A stretch of 35,022 nucleotides of DNA from Planctomycetota bacterium (GCA_016191165.1 JACPPF010000062.1:1-35022), one strand, 5' to 3'. Counted from the first letter of the stretch, positions 17,601 to 24,913 are shown. The notes: a model not told the origin generated them from the sequence alone. Numbers and translations: made by a program.

Positions 17601-18758
17601 ATGAAGAAGGCGCATCTGACTCGCCGTGGTTTCCTTGGTCGCAGCGTGGTTGCCGCGGGTGCAACAGCCGTCGGGTCAGCAGCGGCGGCTCAACGGGCAG
17701 GTGGGCGCGCGACACGGTGCATCGTCCTGTTCCTGACAGGCGGCCCCAGCCAGCTCGAGACGTTCGACCCCAAGCCGGCTGCCGCGAGCGAGATTCGCGG
17801 GCCATTCGCTTCCATTCCGACCAGCGTGACGGGGATTCGTATCAGCGAGCATTTGCCTCGACTGGCGGCCCTTGCGCACCGCTTCACGATCATCCGCACG
17901 GTTCATCACGATGGCCCGCCGGTTCACGAGGCGGGCATGCAGCTTTTGCAGACGGGCCGACTGAGTCTGCCTGGCGTCGAGTTTCCGCATTTTGGCGCCG
18001 TGCTCGCTAGCTTCTCTCTGGCGTCCGGCCCCTCTCCCGGAGGGAGAGCGGAGACGTCCGTCGCACCGTTCGTCGTGTTGCCTGGCCCTCTTGGCGATAC
18101 CGGCATCAACGTCAGCCGCGGGCAAGGCGCGGGGGTTCTGGGTTCGCGGTATGAGCCCGCCCATCCAGGGCCCTTCGCTGGCGCTCAGGCTCTGACGTTC
18201 GTTGAGCGCGAGCGTTATGGCAAGACGCCGTTCGGCGATGCTTGTGCCCGCGCGGTGCGCCTCGTGGAGGGCGGCACGCGCTGCGTTGTCGTCAACATGT
18301 TCGAGACCGTTTTCGATCGCGTAACCTGGGATTGCCACGCCGACCGGAATTCGCTGCGCAGCACGCTGGACGACTATCGCCGGACGCTGTGCCCGATGTT
18401 GGACCGAGGAGCTGGTCGGTTGCTTGAGGAACTGCACCAGCGCGGCCTGCTCGACGAAACGTTGGTCCTGATCATGGGCGAGTTTGGCCGCACGCCACGC
18501 CTGAACGCGAACGGCGGCCGCGACCACTGGCCGGGCTGCTGGTCGATCCTGATGGCTGGCGGCGGCGTGCGCGGCGGGCGGGTGATCGGCGCGTCGGATC
18601 GTCATGCGGCCGAACCGGTGAGTCGGCCTGTAACTTGCGCTGAGGTCGTGGCATCGGTGTATAATGCCATTGGGGTGCCGCTCGCCACGCGACTGCAGGC
18701 GCCGGATCGTCGCACCTGGCCACTCGTCGAAGCGGCGCCCCTTCCTGAGTTGCATTGA
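17601..18758 (+). CDS. DUF1501 domain protein with twin-arginine signal
   Basis: DUF1501 proteins are alkaline-phosphatase/sulfatase-like exported proteins, very common in planctomycetes, of uncertain role. The 385-residue product opens with a Tat signal ([20 protein letters not shown]), then [16 protein letters not shown], which is the family start, and continues through [18 protein letters not shown] and [20 protein letters not shown], the family's most conserved block. It is at the short end for the family. A small palindrome-coded insert ([12 protein letters not shown], around 18025-18060) is unlike its surroundings. The exported MsrB gene follows at once. Confidence 0.9.
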   Translation: MKKAHLTRRGFLGRSVVAAGATAVGSAAAAQRAGGRATRCIVLFLTGGPSQLETFDPKPAAASEIRGPFASIPTSVTGIRISEHLPRLAALAHRFTIIRTVHHDGPPVHEAGMQLLQTGRLSLPGVEFPHFGAVLASFSLASGPSPGGRAETSVAPFVVLPGPLGDTGINVSRGQGAGVLGSRYEPAHPGPFAGAQALTFVERERYGKTPFGDACARAVRLVEGGTRCVVVNMFETVFDRVTWDCHADRNSLRSTLDDYRRTLCPMLDRGAGRLLEELHQRGLLDETLVLIMGEFGRTPRLNANGGRDHWPGCWSILMAGGGVRGGRVIGASDRHAAEPVSRPVTCAEVVASVYNAIGVPLATRLQAPDRRTWPLVEAAPLPELH

Positions 18759-18784
18759 CACGCGCCAAAATCGCAAGGTGGAAC

Positions 18785-19279
18785 ATGCGTTACTGGATGG
18801 CTGGATTGGCCGCCTGTGCCGTGGGAGGGGTATTCTGGTTTCTTCAAGCCCAGGCGAATCCGTCCTCACGAGTCAGCAAGTACGAGGGAGAATGCGTCAT
18901 GAAGTCCGATGAAGAATGGAAAAAGGTTCTCACGCCTGAACAGTACAACGTCACGCAAAAAAAAGGCACCGAGCGCGCCTTCACCGGCGAATACTGGAAC
19001 AACCACGACGACGGCGTCTTCACTTGCGTCTGCTGCGGGCATCCGCTTTTTGACTCGACGACAAAATTCGACTCCGGCACCGGCTGGCCCAGCTTCTGGC
19101 AGCCAATGAATGACGAGAGCGTTGCTCTGGAAGAGGACAACGGTTGGTTCATGCGCCGCACCGAAGTCGTGTGCAGCAAATGCGACGCGCACCTGGGGCA
19201 CGTCTTCAACGACGGGCCGCGCCCGACGGGCCAACGCTATTGCATCAACTCGGCGGCGCTGAAATTGCAGAAGCGCTAA
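18785..19279 (+). CDS. msrB: Peptide-methionine (R)-S-oxide reductase MsrB, exported form
   Basis: MsrB reduces the R-isomer of methionine sulfoxide in oxidised proteins. Residues ~40-164 form the complete domain: zinc ligands C81/C84 and C130/C133, WPSF at 101-104, and the catalytic Cys C153 in [11 protein letters not shown]. The ATG at 18785 is supported by AAGGTGG five bases upstream and adds a hydrophobic N-terminus ([20 protein letters not shown]) that would export or anchor the enzyme. A cytosolic form could start at the in-frame ATG near 18899. It follows DUF1501 by 26 bases and is likely co-transcribed. Its stop codon lies inside a palindromic element. Confidence 0.93.
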   Translation: MRYWMAGLAACAVGGVFWFLQAQANPSSRVSKYEGECVMKSDEEWKKVLTPEQYNVTQKKGTERAFTGEYWNNHDDGVFTCVCCGHPLFDSTTKFDSGTGWPSFWQPMNDESVALEEDNGWFMRRTEVVCSKCDAHLGHVFNDGPRPTGQRYCINSAALKLQKR

Positions 19280-19342
19280 GCCGCTTGCGGCTTAGCGTTC
19301 CCTTGGCGCCTCCCGAACGCAAAGCCGCAAGCGGCTTAGCGT
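19274..19342. repeat. Twin palindromic element that contains two stop codons
   Basis: Two related self-complementary units, 19274-19297 (CGCTAAGCCGCTTGCGGC, then TTAGCG) and about 19316-19342 (AAGCCGCAAGCGGCTTAGCG), face each other. The TAA of msrB (19277-19279) lies in the first and the TAA of the convergent flavin oxidoreductase gene (19336-19338 on the minus strand) lies in the second. Both genes end with an Arg codon CGC followed by TAA supplied by the element. It probably also terminates transcription from both sides. Confidence 0.85.
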
Positions 19343-20727
19343 TTCGCCTCCTCCCAGATCGGTCCATATACCTCCTTGTCAAATGGAGGACACCCCGTCG
19401 CGTACTGGCCCATTTCGTTGTGCTTGGACCTCATCAACGCGGTACAGTAACTGAACGTGCGGCAAATGCGTTTGCGGTCGAGCTTGCCGTGCTCGGCAAG
19501 TTGCCGAACGAAATCGGGCTGCGCCAGCGTCGCCCGGCCTATTCCGACGAAAGTGCAACGCCCGTCGCGCACATTGGCGGCGCCTGCGGGAATCATAAAC
19601 TCTTGCAGGTAACTGTAGCCGCTGCCCACGATCGGCAGGTCGGGAAAGGCCTGTTGAATCTGGGCCGTCAAACGAAAATGGCGGGCCACGCCAATCAAGG
19701 GATGTTCCGGCGTCTCGTAGCCATCCGGCGGCGGATACTCGAACGGGCGGATCACGTGTGGCGTCGCATACGGGCTACCCATCGACACGTTCACCAGCGC
19801 CACGCCCAGGTTCGCCATCTCACGAATCCACGCGATCGGCTCGGTCAAATCAGGCTCGCCTGGATCATTCGGGTTCGTACCCCATGCGCAGGTCAACGGC
19901 AACTCATGCGGGCACGGCTCGCCGAGATTGCTATCGGTGTTTTTTCGGTAGGGAATACCATCGTAGACATTCATGCGCGTCGCGATCATCAGACCCGGGA
20001 CTTCCGCGCGGATGCCCGCGATGATCTCGCGCGCCAGCCGGGTGCGATTCTCCAGCGGTCCGCCGTAGGGGCCCGGGCGCGTGGTCGCCGCCAGCAATTC
20101 GCTGAGCAGATAGCGATGGCATTGCTTGACATCGACGAATTGATACCCGATCTGGTGAGCCGTCTTGGCTGCTCGAACGTAATGATCCACGAGCCGCTTC
20201 AGGTAATCGTCGTCCACCAGCGGCGCCGTCAGGTCGATGGCCATGCGAGGGGCGAGGATCGGATCGTGCACCGCGATGAGCGGCTTGCGATGACTGTATC
20301 GGCCCGAATGCGTCAACTGAAGGCCGATGAGGAGATCGGCATCGTCGCCGATGGCGTCGCGATGCGCCTGCCGGCAGACGCGGAGCATCTTTTCCAAACC
20401 GGGAGCGGTTGCCTGGTTGATGAGAAGCTGGCGCGGATTGGCTCGTCCCTCCTCGGTGACGGCCGCCGCCTCGCCCCAGATCAACTTCGCCCCGCCGGCG
20501 CCGAATCGTTCATAGCGGCGCAGCGCGAGATCGCCCGGCGCACCATCGAGCGTGCCGTCGCAGCCCTCCATCGGCTGTACGCAGAAAGCATTGCCGACGC
20601 GGAACGGTCCGAATTGCACCGCTTGAAACAGCGGCGAGAGATCGTCCGCGAAGCGCAGTTCGAGCCCCAGGCCAGCGCTCGCGGCCGCAATGTCGCTCAC
20701 CGTTCGGAATTTGAAATAATGCGCCAA
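19336..20727 (-). CDS. NADH:flavin oxidoreductase, old yellow enzyme family
   Basis: The 463-residue product has an old-yellow-enzyme TIM barrel that binds FMN: VGNAFCVQPMEGCDG at the N-terminal strand, GGAKLIWGEAAAVTEEGRANPRQL, LQLTHSGRYS, the QFVDVKQCHRYLLSEL region followed by YGGPLENRTRLAREI (family signature), and a C-terminal FMN-phosphate region (FVGIGRATLAQPDFV). The C-terminus holds Cys residues (CRTFSYCTAL and TGCPPF) at positions unlike the CxxCxxxC iron-sulfur motif of 2,4-dienoyl-CoA reductase, so a cluster is not predicted. The start is a TTG at 20727, chosen because CAGGAGTG lies at the right distance upstream. A terminator-like hairpin precedes it on the same strand. Confidence 0.88.
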   Translation of the reverse strand: MAHYFKFRTVSDIAAASAGLGLELRFADDLSPLFQAVQFGPFRVGNAFCVQPMEGCDGTLDGAPGDLALRRYERFGAGGAKLIWGEAAAVTEEGRANPRQLLINQATAPGLEKMLRVCRQAHRDAIGDDADLLIGLQLTHSGRYSHRKPLIAVHDPILAPRMAIDLTAPLVDDDYLKRLVDHYVRAAKTAHQIGYQFVDVKQCHRYLLSELLAATTRPGPYGGPLENRTRLAREIIAGIRAEVPGLMIATRMNVYDGIPYRKNTDSNLGEPCPHELPLTCAWGTNPNDPGEPDLTEPIAWIREMANLGVALVNVSMGSPYATPHVIRPFEYPPPDGYETPEHPLIGVARHFRLTAQIQQAFPDLPIVGSGYSYLQEFMIPAGAANVRDGRCTFVGIGRATLAQPDFVRQLAEHGKLDRKRICRTFSYCTALMRSKHNEMGQYATGCPPFDKEVYGPIWEEAKR

Positions 20728-20768
20728 TCTGCGTCACTCCTGGTCGAATCGGCTCTCGTTCGTGCATG

Positions 20769-20791
20769 AAAAAAGGGAGCGTGCGCTCCCT
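20769..20791 (-). terminator. Rho-independent terminator or leader attenuator
   Basis: On the minus strand AGGGAGCG and CGCTCCCT form an eight-base-pair GC-rich stem with a tiny loop, followed directly by six T (the A run at 20769-20774). It ends about 40 bases before the TTG start of the flavin oxidoreductase gene, so it either ends transcripts arriving from the XRE operon to the right or attenuates the oxidoreductase leader. Confidence 0.7.
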
Positions 20792-20827
20792 CGATTCCAA
20801 TGCAAATATACGCAACAAGCGGTGGCA

Positions 20828-21016
20828 ATGCCAATTCAATCACCCCAGGAAATCAGTGCCATCCGGGTCGAACGAACGCCTCTGGCGGCGACGAATTCGA
20901 GTACGCCGAACTCCATTGCATCGAGCGCCCGGATTGTCACGGACCGCAAGGGACTCCAGCAAGTCGATCTGGCGGTGTCGAGCGAGGCTATTTCCGTTCC
21001 GCGGACGCCAAATTAA
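20828..21016 (+). CDS. Possible small hypothetical protein
   Basis: A 62-codon frame from an ATG at 20828 with GGTGG just upstream; the product is Ser/Thr/Ala-rich with no recognisable domain (it ends in EAISVPRTPN). It is the only plausible coding in the 20792-21057 interval and may be spurious. I list it because codon use is mildly coding-like. Confidence 0.2.
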   Translation: MPIQSPQEISAIRVERTPLAATNSSTPNSIASSARIVTDRKGLQQVDLAVSSEAISVPRTPN

Positions 21017-21057
21017 TTTGGTCGGAATATACTCTGCGCGTTGAGAAATGGCACTTT

Positions 21058-21139
21058 CGTTTAGCGGCGACCCGAAGGGGAGCGCGGGCGCGCCGGTGCG
21101 TTATCTTGCTCGCGCTCCCCTTCGGGTCGCGGCTAAACG
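21058..21139. repeat. Palindromic element with 29-bp arms and CGTTTAGC ends
   Basis: Arms at 21058-21086 and 21111-21139 differ at one of 29 positions. They begin CGTTTAGC and contain GCGACCCGAAGG. It lies about 50 bases past the stop of the XRE gene and may terminate that operon. A single arm of the same element is at 23905-23933, so the ATPase-XRE region is bracketed by the two. Confidence 0.85.
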
Positions 21140-21190
21140 TGTCAAACCCTCCCGCAAGTGGTATCACACCTTTTCAATCCTCGCTGCCGC

Positions 21191-21553
21191 TCAGCCCGCC
21201 TGCTTCCGTTTGTGTGGCGGGCCGCCCGGGCGCTTCTTGTTTTTCGTTCCATCTGCCCGAACGCAGAAGTCAACCCTCAACTGTCGTTCCAACGCGTTGG
21301 CAATTCGTTTCAGCATGTTCAAAGAATGGCCGCCATAATCGGCATCTTCGATGCGGGAAATGACCGATTGCTGGGTGCCAACCATGTCGGCAAGTTGTTT
21401 CTGAGTTAGCTTGGCCCGGGTGCGAAGATCGTAAACCTGCTGGGCGATGTCAGCATTGACGGATTCTTCTTCGAGAGCCTTCGCCAGGTCCGGATTCGCC
21501 GCGAGTTTGCCCCGAATCACATCGCCAAAACTTCGCGTGGTTTTTTTCGCCAT
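21191..21553 (-). CDS. XRE-family helix-turn-helix regulator, antitoxin-like
   Basis: The 120-residue product starts MAKKTTRSFGDVIRGKLAAN at 21553, has a helical lead-in (ALEEESVNADIAQQVYDLR) and a clear XRE-type helix-turn-helix at about residues 38-70 (LTQKQLADMVGTQQSVISRIED), and ends in a basic tail (KNKKRPGGPPHKRKQ). This layout is typical of HigA-type antitoxins and other autoregulating XRE proteins. The frame is open upstream to 21715, but the ATG at 21553 follows the stop of a 50-codon gene after one base, so that is the coupled start. It ends a minus-strand set of three genes behind a large ATPase. Confidence 0.85.
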   Translation of the reverse strand: MAKKTTRSFGDVIRGKLAANPDLAKALEEESVNADIAQQVYDLRTRAKLTQKQLADMVGTQQSVISRIEDADYGGHSLNMLKRIANALERQLRVDFCVRADGTKNKKRPGGPPHKRKQAG

Positions 21554-21554
21554 T

Positions 21555-21707
21555 TCACAACTCCCACTCGGCGGTAAAACGTGCGAGGTCCTGGTCAACG
21601 AGTTTTTTTGCTTCAATCGCGAAGTCGATTTCAGCGTCTGGGACCGCGCCCGCCAAGGGGAGTCTCTTGGACGAATCCCGGAACACATGCAGCTTCGTCT
21701 GTGGCAT
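21555..21707 (-). CDS. Small 50-residue protein, partner of the XRE regulator
   Basis: The frame ATG at 21707 to TGA at 21555-21557 encodes 50 residues, starting MPQTKLHVFRDSSKRLPLAG and ending in an acidic amphipathic helix (LVDQDLARFTAEWEL). A GGGTGAGAG sequence lies just upstream, and its stop and the ATG of the XRE gene are separated by one base (TGAAATG), so the two are translationally coupled. It is too short for a RelE or HigB toxin and I recognise no family. The position, just before an antitoxin-like XRE gene, suggests a toxin, an adaptor or a remnant of one. Confidence 0.6.
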   Translation of the reverse strand: MPQTKLHVFRDSSKRLPLAGAVPDAEIDFAIEAKKLVDQDLARFTAEWEL

Positions 21708-21746
21708 TCTCTCACCCTAACCTATCCAGCAACTTCACGCAATGCA

Positions 21747-21762
21747 ATCGCAAAATTGCGAT
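21747..21762. promoter_or_regulatory. Candidate operator palindrome
   Basis: ATCGCAA and TTGCGAT are perfect inverted arms around a two-base centre. The site lies in the 61-base space between the ATPase stop and the 50-residue gene, about 40 bases upstream of its ATG, where an autoregulating XRE protein would be expected to bind. Binding by the XRE protein is an inference. Confidence 0.45.
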
Positions 21763-21768
21763 ACCGAC

Positions 21769-23877
21769 TCACGAACTCACCGGCATGCACACCTGCTCCA
21801 GCAGCTTTTCGCAATTCTCCTGAATCACCTCCGCGAGGTTCGGCAAGGCGTGGCCGGGCGGCAGCGATTCGCTCAAGGTGGCCAGCCAGCGCGGGAAGGC
21901 GTACAGGATCGTGAAGTGGTCCAGGTGCAGCGGTTCCAGGCGTGCGTGCGTGCCCTTGCGTTCGGATTCCTGCCAGATTGTCTTGCTCTTGCCTGTCAGG
22001 GCGACGTCGTCGTCGGGCCTGAGCAGAATCAGGTGGTCGATGACGGCTGGCGTCATGTCGAGGGAGGCGAGCTTGGTTTCGAGGTCGCGCGGTTTGCCGG
22101 GGCCGCGGCCGAGGAACAGGCCGATGCCGACTTTCCACGGTTGACCGTCCTTGCAGACCCAGTGGGCGATCGACATCGCCCCGTAGGTTGGATGTTCGCT
22201 GAAGGTGAACTCCGGCACCACGTGTTGAAGCCGCCAGGGGCCGACCTTGACGCCATGCTCGTGACAGATTTGCAGGAGCGAGCCGAGGCCGGCCTGCAAC
22301 TCGCGCGTCGCACCGGTCAGCGAGCCGTCTGGCGCCAGCCTGGCCGTGGCCTCGCTCAAGGCTTGTGTCCACATGCCCTGAAGATCGAAAGCATCCGCGC
22401 TCGCGCGGGGCAGGGCAGGCTGAACGGGGATTTCGACGACGACCATCGACTTCACCGATGCCGGCATTTCGCTTGATGGCACGTGCGTGGTGGTCACTGC
22501 CGGCGTCTCCACGTCGAACGCGGCTTTTTGCGCCTCGCCAAATACCAGATGATCGAATAGCTGGCGGAATTGCTGAAGCATGTCGCGCAAGGTTGGTTCG
22601 GTGCGCGCGACTTGTTGAACCTGCTCTTCGGTGAAAGGGAAGACGGGCGAATCGCCGCGTTCGATGACGTTTTCCAGAACGTGGGCCATGCGCGCCTGGA
22701 CCACGCGGCGCACCAACTCGGGCACCGGCGCTTCGAGCCGCAGAGCCTTGATGGTGCCGTGGCCTGGGACGTGAACCGGGTTGTTCAGGCGATCCTGAAT
22801 GTAGCCGTCGAGCGAGGGCACAAAGCGGTTCCACAGGCCGCGCTCGGCGAAGACGAGAAAGCAGATGCCATCAAGCTGGTGCATCGCATGAACCAGGCCG
22901 GCGAAGAACGCCTCGGCAACGCGATGCCCATCGTCGGTGCGGCGCGCGAGAAGAAGGTCTTCAAGCTGATCGAACGCGATCACGACGGGAATGGTCAGGC
23001 TCTGGAGCATTTCCATCAGCACACGGAACAGGGCGATCACCAGGTCCTGCCGGCCCGGTTTCACTTGATAGTCGATTTCCGCGAAGCCATAGGTGACGAA
23101 GTTGGCGAGTTCGCTTTCATCGCCCAGGAGAGCGGCGCGAACCAGGCCGTGGAAGATGTGGCGGCGCATCATGCCGGCGGTGTTGTGGGTCTCGGTGCGG
23201 TCCAAAAATCGCCAGACCAGGTCGCAGGTCTTCTCGGCGTCGAGTTGCACCTGGGCGCACAAACGTTTGAGCGGGGTCGGGTTGACCGGTCGCGCCAGTT
23301 GCTCGGTGAGCCAGTGCAGCCGTTCCTGATTTTGCGAGCCGCCCAGGCCGAGCTTGCGAAACCACCCGCCCAGGCCGGCGGCGGGGAACATGGCCATCTG
23401 CTCATCACTCGACATCGCTTCCATGGCGCGCAACAGCGTGCGGCGGCCGACCTCCTCGCTGAGCGATTCGAGCGGGCGATGGCCCATCTGCTTGCCGCCG
23501 CCCAGGAGGGTGTCAATGAACTGGAACAGGAGGTACTCAAGGAAATCGGTGTCCTTCTGGAACGTTCCCGGCGTGATCAGCAGCTGGCCGGCGCCCTGTT
23601 GACCGTGCTTGATCGAATGCAACAGGTGCGTCTTGCCCGCCCCCTTGTTGCCCAGGATGGGGATCAGTTCCGAGTGCAAGGTCGGCTGCGCGCGGAAGAG
23701 ATTGACAACGCCAAGGAGTTGTTCGCGCTCCAGGGCGAAAAGTTCGGGGACGTGATAGCGGGCGCAAATCTCGTCATCTGGATTGCGGGCGAAGAAGTTG
23801 CGAAAGGGGTTACCCGCCTGGCGCAAGTTTTCGAGCGTGCCGCTGGCAAGGGTGGGTTCGCAGGTCGTGACAGTCAT
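21769..23877 (-). CDS. Large P-loop ATPase (ORC/STAND-like) with an unrecognised C-terminal domain
   Basis: The 702-residue product has Walker A GNKGAGKT at 76-83, Walker B within IPVVIAFDQLEDLL (about 296-309) and a helical winged-helix-like region after it (TLRDMLQQFRQLFDHLVF, about 429-446), in line with archaeal ORC/Cdc6-like or STAND NTPases. Residues ~455-500 are a linker. Residues ~500-700 form a separate domain (WKVGIGLFLGRGPGKP, AVIDHLILLRPDDD, LEPLHLDHFTILYAFPRWL) that I cannot name; alternating strands and helices could suit a nuclease-like or sensor fold. It is followed on the same strand by the 50-residue gene and the XRE gene. ATPase plus unknown effector-like domain plus XRE regulator is a layout seen in defence systems, but no known system is matched. 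Confidence 0.75.
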   Translation of the reverse strand: MTVTTCEPTLASGTLENLRQAGNPFRNFFARNPDDEICARYHVPELFALEREQLLGVVNLFRAQPTLHSELIPILGNKGAGKTHLLHSIKHGQQGAGQLLITPGTFQKDTDFLEYLLFQFIDTLLGGGKQMGHRPLESLSEEVGRRTLLRAMEAMSSDEQMAMFPAAGLGGWFRKLGLGGSQNQERLHWLTEQLARPVNPTPLKRLCAQVQLDAEKTCDLVWRFLDRTETHNTAGMMRRHIFHGLVRAALLGDESELANFVTYGFAEIDYQVKPGRQDLVIALFRVLMEMLQSLTIPVVIAFDQLEDLLLARRTDDGHRVAEAFFAGLVHAMHQLDGICFLVFAERGLWNRFVPSLDGYIQDRLNNPVHVPGHGTIKALRLEAPVPELVRRVVQARMAHVLENVIERGDSPVFPFTEEQVQQVARTEPTLRDMLQQFRQLFDHLVFGEAQKAAFDVETPAVTTTHVPSSEMPASVKSMVVVEIPVQPALPRASADAFDLQGMWTQALSEATARLAPDGSLTGATRELQAGLGSLLQICHEHGVKVGPWRLQHVVPEFTFSEHPTYGAMSIAHWVCKDGQPWKVGIGLFLGRGPGKPRDLETKLASLDMTPAVIDHLILLRPDDDVALTGKSKTIWQESERKGTHARLEPLHLDHFTILYAFPRWLATLSESLPPGHALPNLAEVIQENCEKLLEQVCMPVSS

Positions 23878-23904
23878 GGTCGGCCCTCCGTGGTCAACTT
23901 TCCC

Positions 23905-23933
23905 CGTTTAGCCGCGACCCGAAGGCGAGCGCG
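23905..23933. repeat. Single arm of the 21058 palindromic element
   Basis: This 29-base stretch starting CGTTTAGCCGCGACCC matches the arms of the element at 21058-21139 with one or two differences, but no inverted partner follows nearby. It lies just upstream of the ATPase start on the plus-strand side. Confidence 0.75.
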
Positions 23934-24008
23934 GCCGTTTGGTTCTATGGGAAACGGCTCGACCAATTATCCATTTTCGCGAAATTCGTGCAAGATCAGG
24001 AAATCACG

Positions 24009-24037
24009 TTGCGAAGGTTCGCCAAGTTTCTTATCAT
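24009..24037 (+). promoter_or_regulatory. Putative promoter of the secreted protein gene
   Basis: TTGCGA (24009-24014) and TATCAT (24032-24037) are spaced by 17 bases and match four and five consensus positions, about 40 bases before the ATG at 24078. The same -35 hexamer occurs in the Uma2 promoter. Confidence 0.5.
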
Positions 24038-24077
24038 CGCGGTGAGCGAATGAATCGATAAACAAGGAGTGACTTCC

Positions 24078-24782
24078 ATGATTCGAATACTCTGCTTCAC
24101 GGTTTTGCCCGTCGTCGCCTGGCTATTCCTTGCCAATGGGAGCGCCCAGGCGCAACCGAAGAAGCCCTACGAAAAACACGATGCATCCGCTCTGAATTTG
24201 TCATTGCGCCACGTCATCGACGTCGGGGCCAAGATGTTCAACGACCACGGCGACCACGCGGGTTGCTATCGCCTGTACCAGGGTTCCTTGCTGGCGGTGA
24301 AGCCGTTCCTGTCGGAGGAATTCAAGAAGAAGATCGACGCGGGCATCGCCAAGGCCGAAACGTTGCCGTTTTATTCCGACCGGGCCTTTGAACTGCGGCG
24401 CGTCCTCGATGAAATCCGCAAATCGACCAAGGCCGATGGGACCGGAAATGAAAAGCAGGGAACGAAGGATGGCGCGACGGGCAAATCGGGGCAGGTCGCG
24501 GGAACTCTGCTGTTTCAGGACAAGGCCGTCACGGGAGGATATTTCGTCACGCTGATCGGCGCGGCGGGGAAAAAATACAGCAGCGCGATCAACAAGGACG
24601 GCTCCTTCCAGTTCAAGACGCCAATTCCTGAAGGCGAGTATCGCATCGCCATCGAGCCGATCCCGGGCGAAGCGGTCAAGGGGGTGGCCCTGCCCACGCG
24701 CTTCGGTTCGGAAACGACCTCTGGACTATCAATTCGTGTCGAGCCGGGCCAGCAGCAGGTGACTTTGAATCTCGTCCAGTGA
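24078..24782 (+). CDS. Secreted protein with a carboxypeptidase-regulatory-like domain
   Basis: AAGGAG at 24062-24067 supports a start at the ATG at 24078 (a GTG lies 9 bases earlier in frame). The 234-residue product has a signal peptide (IRILCFTVLPVVAWLFLANG, then SAQAQ), a helical domain to about residue 115 (LSLRHVIDVGAKMFNDHGDH), a Gly/Lys linker, and a C-terminal beta domain (GTLLFQDKAVTGGYFVTLIG, then INKDGSFQFKTPIPEGEYRI) of the carboxypeptidase-regulatory/transthyretin-like kind often seen in planctomycete secreted proteins. Role unknown, probably extracellular or periplasmic. Confidence 0.8.
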   Translation: MIRILCFTVLPVVAWLFLANGSAQAQPKKPYEKHDASALNLSLRHVIDVGAKMFNDHGDHAGCYRLYQGSLLAVKPFLSEEFKKKIDAGIAKAETLPFYSDRAFELRRVLDEIRKSTKADGTGNEKQGTKDGATGKSGQVAGTLLFQDKAVTGGYFVTLIGAAGKKYSSAINKDGSFQFKTPIPEGEYRIAIEPIPGEAVKGVALPTRFGSETTSGLSIRVEPGQQQVTLNLVQ

Positions 24783-24802
24783 TGAGCCCACTTGACCACT
24801 TG

Positions 24803-24874
24803 ACCAGCCCCCAGCGCAAGCTGGGGGGTTTTCAGGGCCCTCCCCAAACCCCCACGCTTGCGCGTGGGGCTGGT
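24803..24874. repeat. Palindromic element with ACCAGCCCC ends
   Basis: Arms at 24803-24830 and 24847-24874 are imperfect inverted copies; each arm is itself a hairpin (CCCCCAGCGCAAGCTGGGGG and CCCCACGCTTGCGCGTGGGG). The right half matches 14822-14846. It lies between the secreted protein stop and the convergent LOG-family stop. Confidence 0.75.
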
Positions 24875-24913
24875 ATCGCTTAACTTGACGAACGGTATCT
24901 GGGCCAAACGGGG

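Noticed and set aside
19144-20769. Plus-strand open frame of 541 codons opposite the flavin oxidoreductase
   Set aside because: The oxidoreductase on the other strand has full family motifs; the plus-strand product is Arg-rich and featureless.
21555-21707. HigB/RelE toxin partner for the XRE gene
   Set aside because: Fifty residues is too short and no RelE-fold residues are present.
22570-24045. Plus-strand open frame of 491 codons opposite the ATPase
   Set aside because: The opposite strand has Walker A and B motifs; this frame has none and runs past the ATPase start into the repeat.
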